From Rhizobacter sp. AJA081-3 (GTDB lineage: Bacteria > Pseudomonadota > Gammaproteobacteria > Burkholderiales > Burkholderiaceae_C): a DNA stretch of 64,000 bases. The stretch covers positions 1,488,001-1,552,000 of the forward strand of contig NZ_CP059067.1 in NCBI RefSeq assembly GCF_017795745.1, read 5' to 3'. Positions 1 to 8,178 of this stretch are shown here, in pieces. The first letter of the stretch is position 1. The number at the start of each line of letters is the position of its first letter. Made by a program: the position numbers and the translations under genes. The notes under the pieces were generated by a model. The model was not told the DNA's origin. It saw only the letters and a list, made by a program, of their open reading frames with translations, and did no database searches.

Positions 1-1849
1 CGAAGCGAGCGTCGCGCAATTGCGCCGGCGACACGTTGACCGACACGCACATTCCGGCCAGCGGACCGGTGGCGGCGCGGCAGGCTTCACGGAGCGCCCA
101 GCGGCCGAGGTCGTCGATCAGGCCGGTCTGCTCGGCCACGGGGATGAACTCCACCGGGCTGACGCGGCCGAGCACGGGGTGCTCCCAGCGCATCAGCGCC
201 TCGGCACCGACGATCTGCCATTCCGCGATGTCGACCTTGGGCTGCCAGTGCATGGCGAGCTGGTCGTTCGCAATGGCAAAGCGCAGGCCGGCCTCGATGT
301 CGACACGACGGCGACTGTTCGCGCCCATCTCGGGCGAGTACAGCGCCAGCCGGCCGCGGCCGTCTTCCTTGGCGGCGTAGAGCGCGGTGTCGGCGCGCAC
401 CAGCAGGTCGTCGACGCCAACTTCGTTCTCGCCGAACATCGCCACGCCGACGCTCGCCCCCACGCGCAAGTGCCGGCCCTGCACGTCGATCGGAAGCTCA
501 AGCGCATCGATCAGCCGCTGGGCCAGCACACCGGCTTCGTCGGCCGCGCCGGAATGCGTCATGACCACGGCGAATTCGTCGCCGCCCAGCCGTGCCACGG
601 TGTCGCCGGTGCGCAGGCTGTCGCGCAGGCGCTGTGCCACGCACTTGAGCAGCTCGTCGCCAGCGCTGTGGCCGAGGCTGTCGTTGACGATCTTGAAGTG
701 ATCGAGGTCCACCATCAGCAGTGCGCCGGGCCGGCCCGCGCGCAAGGCGCTGGCCAGCGCATCGCGCAGCATGAATCTGTTGGCCAGACCGGTGAGCGAA
801 TCGGTGTGGGCCAGCTGGAGCAGGCGCAGCTCGGTCTCGAACTTGTCGGTCACGTCGGCGATCACGCCGCGCCAGCCGAGCGTGCGGCCGCGGTCGTCGA
901 GCAGCCGCTTGCCGTTGAACGAAAGGTGGCGCACGCCGTCACCGTCCTTGACCGAGAGGCGCTGGTCACGGAAAGGGTGGCCGTCGTCCAGCGCCTGCTG
1001 GAGTTCGTCCAGGCCCGAGACGGCGCGGCGCTCCAGCAGCGCCAGCAGAGAACGCGAGCGGATGTCGGCGTCGTTGACGCCCAGCAGCGCGGCCAGACGC
1101 GGCGAGAGGTGGTTGAGGTGACCGCCTGTGCTCGTCTCCCAGAGGGCTTCGTCGGCGTGCTGCTCGAAGTCCTGCAGCAGCACCGACAACATGCGTTCCT
1201 GCCGCACCGCGTCGGTCTGTGAGCGCAGCAGGGCCATCGACTTGCGCCAGCTGGCCAGCGAGCCCAGCATCACCATCGGGGCGTACATCGCCAGCAGCGC
1301 GGCGACGGCGTGGTAGGTCGGTTCGGCAGCGCGCCAGAGCGCGCCGAGCGAGGCCACCGAGTAGACGGCCGCGTAGGCCAGTGCGGCCAGCGGCAACGGG
1401 CTGAGCATGAACGTGCCCGCGCCGAGCATGCCGGTGAACAGCGTGGCCACGAGCAGCTGCTGCGCCGGAGACGCCCCCGGGAACCACAGCAGCGGCACGA
1501 CGGCCCAGATGCCGGCGAGCAGCGCGGCATGCACGGTGGCGCGGTGCAGTGCGCGCGGCCGGGCGGTGTGGAGCGCACGCCCGCCGCGGCGCAGCCAGCT
1601 CAGCGTGGCCAGCCCGAGCACCAGCAGCAGGATGCCCAGCCAGGCCAGCATGCCCGTGGGCCTGTCGTCGTGGAAGGCCCAGACGACCAGCGCGCCGCTG
1701 CCCAGATTGGCCAGCATCGCGTAGGGCGTCAGCCGCAGGACGGAGTGGAGCTGCGCGCCGCGCAACTGCGCCGCCACATGGCCGGTGCCGCCGTACAGGT
1801 CGGCGATGCCGGCGCGCAGGCCGGCGAGACCGAGGGGGGGTGCGCTCAC
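1..1849 (-). CDS. Membrane PAS-GGDEF-EAL cyclic-di-GMP enzyme (3' end outside the window)
   Basis: This gene runs off the left edge, so about 616 codons are visible. In order it has five or six hydrophobic segments (residues about 38-165), a PAS-like region (about 190-310), a GGDEF domain with an intact GGDEF at about 422-426, and an EAL domain with EAL at about 550-552 followed by the VSVNVSPAQL segment. An RxxD inhibitory-site motif lies five residues before GGDEF. By family it makes and/or degrades cyclic di-GMP at the inner membrane; both domains look catalytically competent as far as seen. The GTG start at 1849 overlaps the stop of the upstream GGDEF-EAL gene (GTGA), so the two are probably translationally coupled. 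What it senses is unknown. Confidence 0.9.
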   Translation of the reverse strand, partial: MSAPPLGLAGLRAGIADLYGGTGHVAAQLRGAQLHSVLRLTPYAMLANLGSGALVVWAFHDDRPTGMLAWLGILLLVLGLATLSWLRRGGRALHTARPRALHRATVHAALLAGIWAVVPLLWFPGASPAQQLLVATLFTGMLGAGTFMLSPLPLAALAYAAVYSVASLGALWRAAEPTYHAVAALLAMYAPMVMLGSLASWRKSMALLRSQTDAVRQERMLSVLLQDFEQHADEALWETSTGGHLNHLSPRLAALLGVNDADIRSRSLLALLERRAVSGLDELQQALDDGHPFRDQRLSVKDGDGVRHLSFNGKRLLDDRGRTLGWRGVIADVTDKFETELRLLQLAHTDSLTGLANRFMLRDALASALRAGRPGALLMVDLDHFKIVNDSLGHSAGDELLKCVAQRLRDSLRTGDTVARLGGDEFAVVMTHSGAADEAGVLAQRLIDALELPIDVQGRHLRVGASVGVAMFGENEVGVDDLLVRADTALYAAKEDGRGRLALYSPEMGANSRRRVDIEAGLRFAIANDQLAMHWQPKVDIAEWQIVGAEALMRWEHPVLGRVSPVEFIPVAEQTGLIDDLGRWALREACRAATGPLAGMCVSVNVSPAQLRDARF

Positions 1850-3975
1850 GCAGGCAGCCCGGTGGCATCGCCCGGTTGAGCCCGAACGCTGGAGAGGCTC
1901 TGCTGCTCCTCGGCGACGAAACCCATCACCCGCTGGGCCGGCAGGGGGCGGCAGAAGAGAAAGCCCTGCAGTTCGGCGCAAGGGGTCGAGCTGAAGAAGG
2001 CCGCCTGCGCCTGCGTCTCCACGCCCTCGGCGACCACGGCGATGTCCAGGGCGCCGGCGAGTTCGATGATGGCACTGGCCACGGCGCGGTCGCGCGGATT
2101 GCTGGCGATGTCGGTCACGAAACTGCGATCGATCTTCAGGAAGTCGACATCCAGATGGCGCAGGTAGTTCAGCGATGAATAGCCGGTGCCGAAATCGTCG
2201 ATCGAGATTCGCAGACCCATCGCCTTGAGCTCGGCAATGGTGGTGCGGGCCCGATCGGCGTGGGCGATCAGCAGCGATTCGGTCAGCTCCAGCTCGAGCT
2301 GCGCGGGCACGGCGCCGCTTTCGGCGAGCACGCGCCGCACCATGGGGACGAAAGTGTCGCTCTGGAACTGCGAAGTCGAGACGTTCACCGACACCCGCAA
2401 CGGCGCCATGCCGGCCTCGTGCCAGGCACGCGTCTGCGCGCAGGCCGTGCGCAGCACCCATTCACCGACGATGGGCATCATGCCGGTGTCCTCGAGCGTG
2501 CCGATGAACATGCCGGGCAGCACCAGGCCGCGCGTCGGGCTGGCCCAGCGAAGCAGGGCCTCGAGAGCGACCACGCGGCGCGTGGCGGCATCGATGCGGG
2601 GCTGGTAGTGGAGCTCGAACTCGCCGTCGCGGAAGCCCTTCTTCAACGCGCACTCGAGGTCAAGTCGCTGGAGCGAACGCTGGTTCATGTCGGCGCTGTA
2701 GAAGGCATGGGTGCCGCGGCCGCCTTCCTTGGCGGCGTACATGGCCGCGTCAGCGTTCTTCACCAGCGCTTCGGCACTCTGCCCGTCGGCGGGGAACACG
2801 GCGATGCCGATGGTGGCGCCAACGGTCAGTTCGTGTCCCTGCACCGTCACCGGCTGAGCCACTGCCGCGGTGATCCGCCGTGCCACGTAAGCGGCGTCTT
2901 CGGGCAAGCCGACTTGCGGCAGGATGACGGTGAACTCGTCGCCGCCCATCCGGAACAGCAGGTCGCTGCCGCGCAGGCACTGGTGGATGCGCTCGGACAC
3001 CGCCCGGAGCAGGGCGTCGCCGGCCGGGTGGCCGAGGCTGTCGTTGACGATCTTGAAGCGGTCCAGGTCGATGAACATCAGGCCGCAGTTGTGGCCGTGG
3101 CGTGCCGCCAGCGATACCGCCTCGGACAGGCGCTCGGAGAAGTAGGCTCGGTTGGGCAGCCCGGTCAGCGCATCGTGGTAGGCCTGATGGCGTACCTGCT
3201 CTTCCTTGGCCGCCCGCTCGGCCTCTTGCGCCGCGATGATCCCGTCGGCCTTGCGCACCACGATCAGCAGGAAACCATACAGCGTGCCCAGCAGCATGAG
3301 CACGATGGCAGCCACCTGCCATTGCGCGCGGTGCTGCTTGTCGATCAGTTCGGTCACGTCGGCATAGACCTCGAACACGCCTTCGACCGGTGAGTCGGCG
3401 GAGATCCGGATCGGTACGTACGAGGCGATCAGGTTGCGGTTGTTGATGACGCCTTCGAATGCATCAAAGCGCTCGCGGTAGGTGATCTGGCTGGCCACGC
3501 CGCCCGCGCGAGCGTCGTTGAAGCCCTGGTTGCCGCTCTTGTCTTCGCCGATCTGGGATGCGTCGGTGGAGAACACCGTGGTGCCGGCGAGGTTGTAGAT
3601 CTTCACCTTGGCGATCGACAGGCCGTGCATCTTGGTCAGCACATCGGCGCGCAGGCCGGCCAGCGCGGCATCGGCCAGCAAGTCGTCGCGGGAGCGCCCC
3701 GTCGACGTGGCCACGAAGACGCGGTAGCGACCCCAGACCGAGTTGGCGAATGCTCGCGTGAGCTCGGCGTTCGAGCGGCTTTGCTGATCGAGCAGGTGGC
3801 GTTCCGTCAGCGCGCGGAAGGTCCAGAACAGGCTGGCCGTGACCAGCAGGATGCCCGCGAGGCTGGCCAGCGAGAAGTAGCGCGTCAGCCGAAAGGGGCG
3901 CGGTCGGTGTGACGACACCGGGGATGCGGCTGCAAGCGGGGGCATGGGTCTCGGCAGACGGGGGGATGGGGACAT
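1846..3975 (-). CDS. Membrane sensor GGDEF-EAL cyclic-di-GMP enzyme
   Basis: This 709-residue protein has a transmembrane helix at about 33-54, a periplasmic sensor region at about 55-218, and a second helix at about 220-241. GGDEF (344-348) is preceded by an RxxD product-inhibition site (335-338). The EAL domain begins around residue 440, with EAL at 472-474, the VSVNVS segment, ELTES and DDFGTGYSSL. All hallmark residues for diguanylate cyclase and phosphodiesterase activity are present, so it is probably bifunctional or switchable by its periplasmic ligand. The periplasmic part looks Cache/CHASE-like but I cannot assign a ligand. It overlaps the next GGDEF-EAL gene by 4 bp, which suggests a paired c-di-GMP module. 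Confidence 0.93.
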   Translation of the reverse strand: MSPSPRLPRPMPPLAAASPVSSHRPRPFRLTRYFSLASLAGILLVTASLFWTFRALTERHLLDQQSRSNAELTRAFANSVWGRYRVFVATSTGRSRDDLLADAALAGLRADVLTKMHGLSIAKVKIYNLAGTTVFSTDASQIGEDKSGNQGFNDARAGGVASQITYRERFDAFEGVINNRNLIASYVPIRISADSPVEGVFEVYADVTELIDKQHRAQWQVAAIVLMLLGTLYGFLLIVVRKADGIIAAQEAERAAKEEQVRHQAYHDALTGLPNRAYFSERLSEAVSLAARHGHNCGLMFIDLDRFKIVNDSLGHPAGDALLRAVSERIHQCLRGSDLLFRMGGDEFTVILPQVGLPEDAAYVARRITAAVAQPVTVQGHELTVGATIGIAVFPADGQSAEALVKNADAAMYAAKEGGRGTHAFYSADMNQRSLQRLDLECALKKGFRDGEFELHYQPRIDAATRRVVALEALLRWASPTRGLVLPGMFIGTLEDTGMMPIVGEWVLRTACAQTRAWHEAGMAPLRVSVNVSTSQFQSDTFVPMVRRVLAESGAVPAQLELELTESLLIAHADRARTTIAELKAMGLRISIDDFGTGYSSLNYLRHLDVDFLKIDRSFVTDIASNPRDRAVASAIIELAGALDIAVVAEGVETQAQAAFFSSTPCAELQGFLFCRPLPAQRVMGFVAEEQQSLSSVRAQPGDATGLPA

Positions 3976-4149
3976 TTCGGCAACGGCGCACCGATCTTGA
4001 GCGAGTCAGCAGCGGCGAACGGCCCGGCATGTGCACGGCCGTGACAAGCTGCCGGGAAAGCGCCACGGATGGGCGAGACGGCATGCGCTGGTCGGCGATC
4101 TGCGAGGACCGCCGTTCTGCCCAGGCTGGCCGCCCGAACCGCTCGAGTA

Positions 4150-5979
4150 TCAGCCTTCGAGTGCGGCCACTTCGCCGGTGAGCTGCACGGCGGTCTGCAG
4201 CGTGCCCTGCAGCAGGTTGCGCAGCAGGCGCAGCGCGAGGGCCGGGCGCTCGGTTTCCAGGCGCGCGAAGGCCTCACGGTCCAGCGTGCAGCAGTCGACC
4301 GGCGTGTCGGCGCGCGCGCTGGCCGAGCGCTGGCCGCCGGCGAGCAAGGCCATCTCGCCGAAGCTCATGCCTGCCGACAGCGTCGACAGGCGCTTCTGGC
4401 CGCCGCCGGGCAGATCGACGACCACGCTCACCTCGCCGCGCATCAGGAAGTAGATCGCATCGGCCGGGTCGCCGCGGCGCACCAGCAGCGCGCCCGGCTC
4501 CGACTGCACGCGCGAGACCAGCGTCTCGAGGAAAGCGACATCCTCCGGCGCGGCGCCTTCGCACAGGCGGTGATCGGCCAGGCGGTCGATCGCGCTGCTG
4601 GCGTGCGTGCCGCCATGCTGCGCGAGCAGCGCACGTTCGCACCACTCCAGGCCGAGGTCGAGCTGCGGCTGGAAGCTCAGCGCGCGCGCGTTGCGCGGGT
4701 CGATCTCGGTGTCCAGCGCCGCGAGCAGTTCGCCGCGCCGCACGCGGGTCAGTACCACGTGCTGGCCGCGTCCGGCGCAGCGACCGATCAGCGCGGCAAG
4801 CATGCGCGTGGCGGCACCGTCGACATGGCTGACGCGCTTGAAGTCCAGCACCGCGAACTGCAGCGGCCGCGGGTCGTCGACGATGGCATGCAGCACCGGC
4901 TCGATGGTCGCGAAGCGCAGGTCGCCCTGCAGCTCGAACACGCGCGCCGCGGCACCGTGCTCGGCGAGCAGGCTGTTCTCGGCCGCCGAGCGTCGGCGCT
5001 TGGAGCGCAGCTCGGCCAGCGTGTAGCTCGCGCGCACCGTCGACACCGAGGCGCGCGGCGGCTGCAGGAAGTGCAGGCCGAGGTCGCGCGAGATGGTCTC
5101 GCAGGCCTTCACGCCGCGCACGCTGTTGCCGCGCTCGTCCAGCGCCGGCGAGTACACGGCGATGCCCAGCTGCCCCGGCAGCACGGCCATGATGCCTCCG
5201 CCCACGCCGCTCTTGGCCGGCAGCCCGACACGGTAGACCCATTCGCCGGTGAAGTCGTAGACGCCGCAGGTGGCCATCACGCTGAGGATGGGGCCGACGA
5301 ACTCGCTGCGCACGGCGCTCGCGCCGGTGACGGGATTCGTGCCGCCGTTGGCCAGCGTGGCGGCCATCAGCGCCAGGTCGCGGCAGTCGATCAGGACCGA
5401 GCACTGGCGGAAGTAGAGGTCGAGCGCCTCTTCCGGGTCCTCGGTGACGATGTCGTAGTTGCGCAGCATGTGGCCGATGGCGCGGTTGCGGTGGCCGGTG
5501 GCGCGCTCCGATTCGAACACCGCCTCGTCGATGCCGAGCGCCCGGCCGGCGTAGGCCGACATGGCCGCGAGCACGCGCGCGAGCCGCTGCTCGCGTGTCG
5601 CGCCGGCCACCAGCGACGAGGTGGCGATGGCGCCGGCGTTGATCATCGGGTTCATCGGCCGGCCCGTCTCCGGCTCCAGGCTGATGGAGTTGAAAGCATC
5701 GCCCGAGGGCTCGACACCGACGGTGCGGCGCACGTGGTCCACGCCGCGGTCCTCCAGCGCGACGCCGTAGACCAGCGGCTTGGAGATCGACTGGATGGTG
5801 AAGGGCATGTGCGTCGAGCCGACCTCGTAGACGCGGCCATCGACAGTGGCAATGGCGATGCCGAAGCCTGCCGGGTCGGCCTTGGCAAGCTCGGGGATGT
5901 AGGTGGCGACCTGGCCGTCGGTGATGCCGGCGAGCTCGCGGTGCAGGCGCTCGAGGTAGTCCTGGATGGGCGATGTCAC
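4150..5979 (-). CDS. glsA: Glutaminase fused to STAS and cyclic-nucleotide-binding domains
   Basis: The N-terminal ~310 residues are a serine-type glutaminase (L-glutamine to L-glutamate plus ammonia). With the GTG start at 5979 the catalytic SxxK is S64/K67, close to S66/K69 reported for E. coli GlsA, and the NPMINAGAI segment sits near residue 114; this supports the start over an in-frame GTG at 6045. A STAS domain (about 335-420, with the LDFKRVSHVDG loop) and a CRP-like domain (about 470-590) follow. The latter keeps the GE...RSA phosphate-binding cassette, so it could bind cAMP or cGMP. At about 609 residues it is twice the usual GlsA length. The fusion implies enzyme activity tied to a second messenger; the ligand is not shown by sequence. 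Confidence 0.92.
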   Translation of the reverse strand: MTSPIQDYLERLHRELAGITDGQVATYIPELAKADPAGFGIAIATVDGRVYEVGSTHMPFTIQSISKPLVYGVALEDRGVDHVRRTVGVEPSGDAFNSISLEPETGRPMNPMINAGAIATSSLVAGATREQRLARVLAAMSAYAGRALGIDEAVFESERATGHRNRAIGHMLRNYDIVTEDPEEALDLYFRQCSVLIDCRDLALMAATLANGGTNPVTGASAVRSEFVGPILSVMATCGVYDFTGEWVYRVGLPAKSGVGGGIMAVLPGQLGIAVYSPALDERGNSVRGVKACETISRDLGLHFLQPPRASVSTVRASYTLAELRSKRRRSAAENSLLAEHGAAARVFELQGDLRFATIEPVLHAIVDDPRPLQFAVLDFKRVSHVDGAATRMLAALIGRCAGRGQHVVLTRVRRGELLAALDTEIDPRNARALSFQPQLDLGLEWCERALLAQHGGTHASSAIDRLADHRLCEGAAPEDVAFLETLVSRVQSEPGALLVRRGDPADAIYFLMRGEVSVVVDLPGGGQKRLSTLSAGMSFGEMALLAGGQRSASARADTPVDCCTLDREAFARLETERPALALRLLRNLLQGTLQTAVQLTGEVAALEG

Positions 5980-6081
5980 GAGATGGGCGGGCGCGGATGG
6001 GGTTTCATCAGCGGATCGCAACTTTCGTGCGCGGCACCGCACCACCCGCGGGCGCCTCGTGCCCTGAACGGCGCGTTGCCG

Positions 6082-7986
6082 CTAGCGTTCCTGGTGCACA
6101 GGCGTGGAGCCGGGCACCATTTCGGGTCTGGCCGCCGAGGGCGGCGCGGGGACGCGGTCACCCAGCACCTGCAGCGCATGCTCGTAGCCCTGGCGCACCA
6201 CCTGATCGAAGCGCTTCCAGTCGAGCATGCCGACGCGGTCGAGCGGCGGGTTGAAGTACAGATCGGTCAGCGCGCGCGCCTGGCGCTGCCGCGACAGGCT
6301 GTACAGGATGGTCGAGTTGATCAGCAGCACCGGCAGGCTCGGCAGGCGGTACCGCCGCGTCTTGCGCGACCGCAGGCGGTCGAGCAGCATCGCCCATCCG
6401 CTGGGCATCTCGTCCAGCTCGATGCGCCGCGGCTTGCTGGCGTTGAGGTCGACGCCGATCACCTTGCCGACGCCGCGCAGGCCGCGCATCACGTCGACCG
6501 GGAAGTTGTTGAAGGTGCCGCCGTCGCACAGCAGTTCGCCGTCCATGATGACCGGGGGCAACGCGCCCGGGATGGCGGTGCTGGCCAGCAGCGACTTCAG
6601 CAGGTCGCCGCGCTGCAGCACCATCTCGCTGGCACGCGAGAAGTTGGTGGCGACGCAGAAGAAGCGCTTCCACAGGTCCTCGATGGCCGCGCCCTCGCCG
6701 ATGTTGTCGGCCACCGCGCGGCTGACGATGCGGCGCAGACGCCGGCCCTTGATCAGCGAGATCAGCGGCAGCAGCGAGAAGTCGCCGGTCGGGTTGCGGC
6801 CGAACTCGGCGCGCGCTGTCGCTTCCAGCCGCTGCGGCGACTGGTCGGTGGCGATCAGCGCAGCCATGATCGCGCCAATGCTGGTGCCGCCCACGTAGTC
6901 GGGCTCGATGCCGTGCTCGCGCAAGGCGCGGAACACGCCCAGGTGCGCAAAGCCCCGCGCGCCGCCGCCGGCCAGCACCAGGCCGACCGCGTTGCGTGAC
7001 TGGATGCGCGCCAGCCGCGCCATGTCGCCCTCGTGGCCGCGGCGCAGGTGCACGTGGTCGTTGACCGGCCGGCGCGCCAGCCAGCGCGACGTGCCGCGCG
7101 GCATCGCCGTGCCTGCGTCGTGCATCAGCACCAGGATCTCCGCCGCCTCTGCATGCGGCGGCCGATCGACCAGGAAGGCCTGCTCGCTGGTGTGAACCAC
7201 CGGCTCGGCCTCGGCCGCCGCCAGCAGCAGGATCTCGTCAGCGTGACGCGTGCACCGGTGCGTCCAGTCGGTCGGAGCGCCGTCGCCGACCAGCAGCACG
7301 TAGTCGTGCGTGCCTTCGAACTCGTCGAACAGCATCGCCACGCCGCGCTGCGCACGCTCGTCGTCGACGGCCATGCTCGGCAGGCCGAGGGCCTTGAGCT
7401 GGGCATCGACGCCCGCGGCATCGAGCACGCCCACCTTGCCGTGCGCCGAGAGTTCGCGAGCCAGCGACTGGGCGAAGGCCGCGCTGTCGATGCCGGCGCT
7501 CACGGGCAAGAGCGCCATCGTCACCGGCCGGTCCATCACCGTGCGGTCGTGCTCGGTGCGCAGCCGCGCGATGATCTGCCGCGTCAGCGCCAGCGTGACC
7601 TGCGGGCTGTGCGACTGCAGGTTGGCGAAGTCGTCCTTGCCCAGGCTCACCAGCACCGAGTCGCGGATCGCCACCAGCGTGGCCGAGCGCGGCGCGTCGG
7701 TGATCAGGCTCATCTCGCCGACGACCTCGCCGCGCGACACCTCGCGCACCACGCGGCGCACGCCGTCTTCCTCGATGTAGACGCGCAGCCGGCCGCTGAC
7801 CAGCAGGTACAGCGCGTCGCCGGGCTCGCCCTGGCGCATCAGCGTCTCGCCTCCGGCCAGTTGCATCCAGCGCACGCGGCCGCGCACCGCATCGATGGCC
7901 TGCGCGTCGATGATGCCCAGGAAGGTTCGCAGGTGATGCAGCAGCAGGTCGTCCTGGTGCGGCGGGCGAGGGCCGGCGGAGGGCAT
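6082..7986 (-). CDS. Cyclic-nucleotide-binding patatin-like phospholipase (NTE type)
   Basis: The N-terminal domain (about 15-135) is CRP-like with the GE (E91) and PRSA (R100) ligand-contact motif. A spacer follows, then a patatin-like serine hydrolase with the oxyanion loop GGGARG (about 340-345), nucleophile motif GTSIG (S at about 369) and the catalytic Asp in CDGG (about 488). This is the neuropathy-target-esterase layout: a lysophospholipase or phospholipase that may respond to cyclic nucleotide. I chose the ATG at 7986; an ATG at 8073 would add 29 residues of low-complexity sequence. The gene lies 103 bp downstream of the glsA-type start region on the same strand and is divergent from the CoA-hydrolase/GNAT gene. 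The substrate is unknown. Confidence 0.9.
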   Translation of the reverse strand: MPSAGPRPPHQDDLLLHHLRTFLGIIDAQAIDAVRGRVRWMQLAGGETLMRQGEPGDALYLLVSGRLRVYIEEDGVRRVVREVSRGEVVGEMSLITDAPRSATLVAIRDSVLVSLGKDDFANLQSHSPQVTLALTRQIIARLRTEHDRTVMDRPVTMALLPVSAGIDSAAFAQSLARELSAHGKVGVLDAAGVDAQLKALGLPSMAVDDERAQRGVAMLFDEFEGTHDYVLLVGDGAPTDWTHRCTRHADEILLLAAAEAEPVVHTSEQAFLVDRPPHAEAAEILVLMHDAGTAMPRGTSRWLARRPVNDHVHLRRGHEGDMARLARIQSRNAVGLVLAGGGARGFAHLGVFRALREHGIEPDYVGGTSIGAIMAALIATDQSPQRLEATARAEFGRNPTGDFSLLPLISLIKGRRLRRIVSRAVADNIGEGAAIEDLWKRFFCVATNFSRASEMVLQRGDLLKSLLASTAIPGALPPVIMDGELLCDGGTFNNFPVDVMRGLRGVGKVIGVDLNASKPRRIELDEMPSGWAMLLDRLRSRKTRRYRLPSLPVLLINSTILYSLSRQRQARALTDLYFNPPLDRVGMLDWKRFDQVVRQGYEHALQVLGDRVPAPPSAARPEMVPGSTPVHQER

Positions 7987-8178
7987 GGCAGATCCGGTGT
8001 CGGGCAAGGTGGATTCCGTGGGTGCGTCGCGATTCTGATGCAAGGCGCGCGCGGGAAAACCCGGGGCTATCACGGACGCTGCGCAGTGACGGGCTCTGGG
8101 CGAGAATGGGCCAAACCAACAAGAGACTCACCGCCGACATGCCGTGCCAGGAATGTCTTCATCCATCAGGATCCGGCC

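Noticed and set aside
4069-6999. Very long plus-strand open frame opposite the glutaminase and patatin genes
   Set aside because: It mirrors real minus-strand genes at high GC, with Arg/Ala/His-rich low-complexity translation and no domain; the opposite strand has clear conserved proteins.
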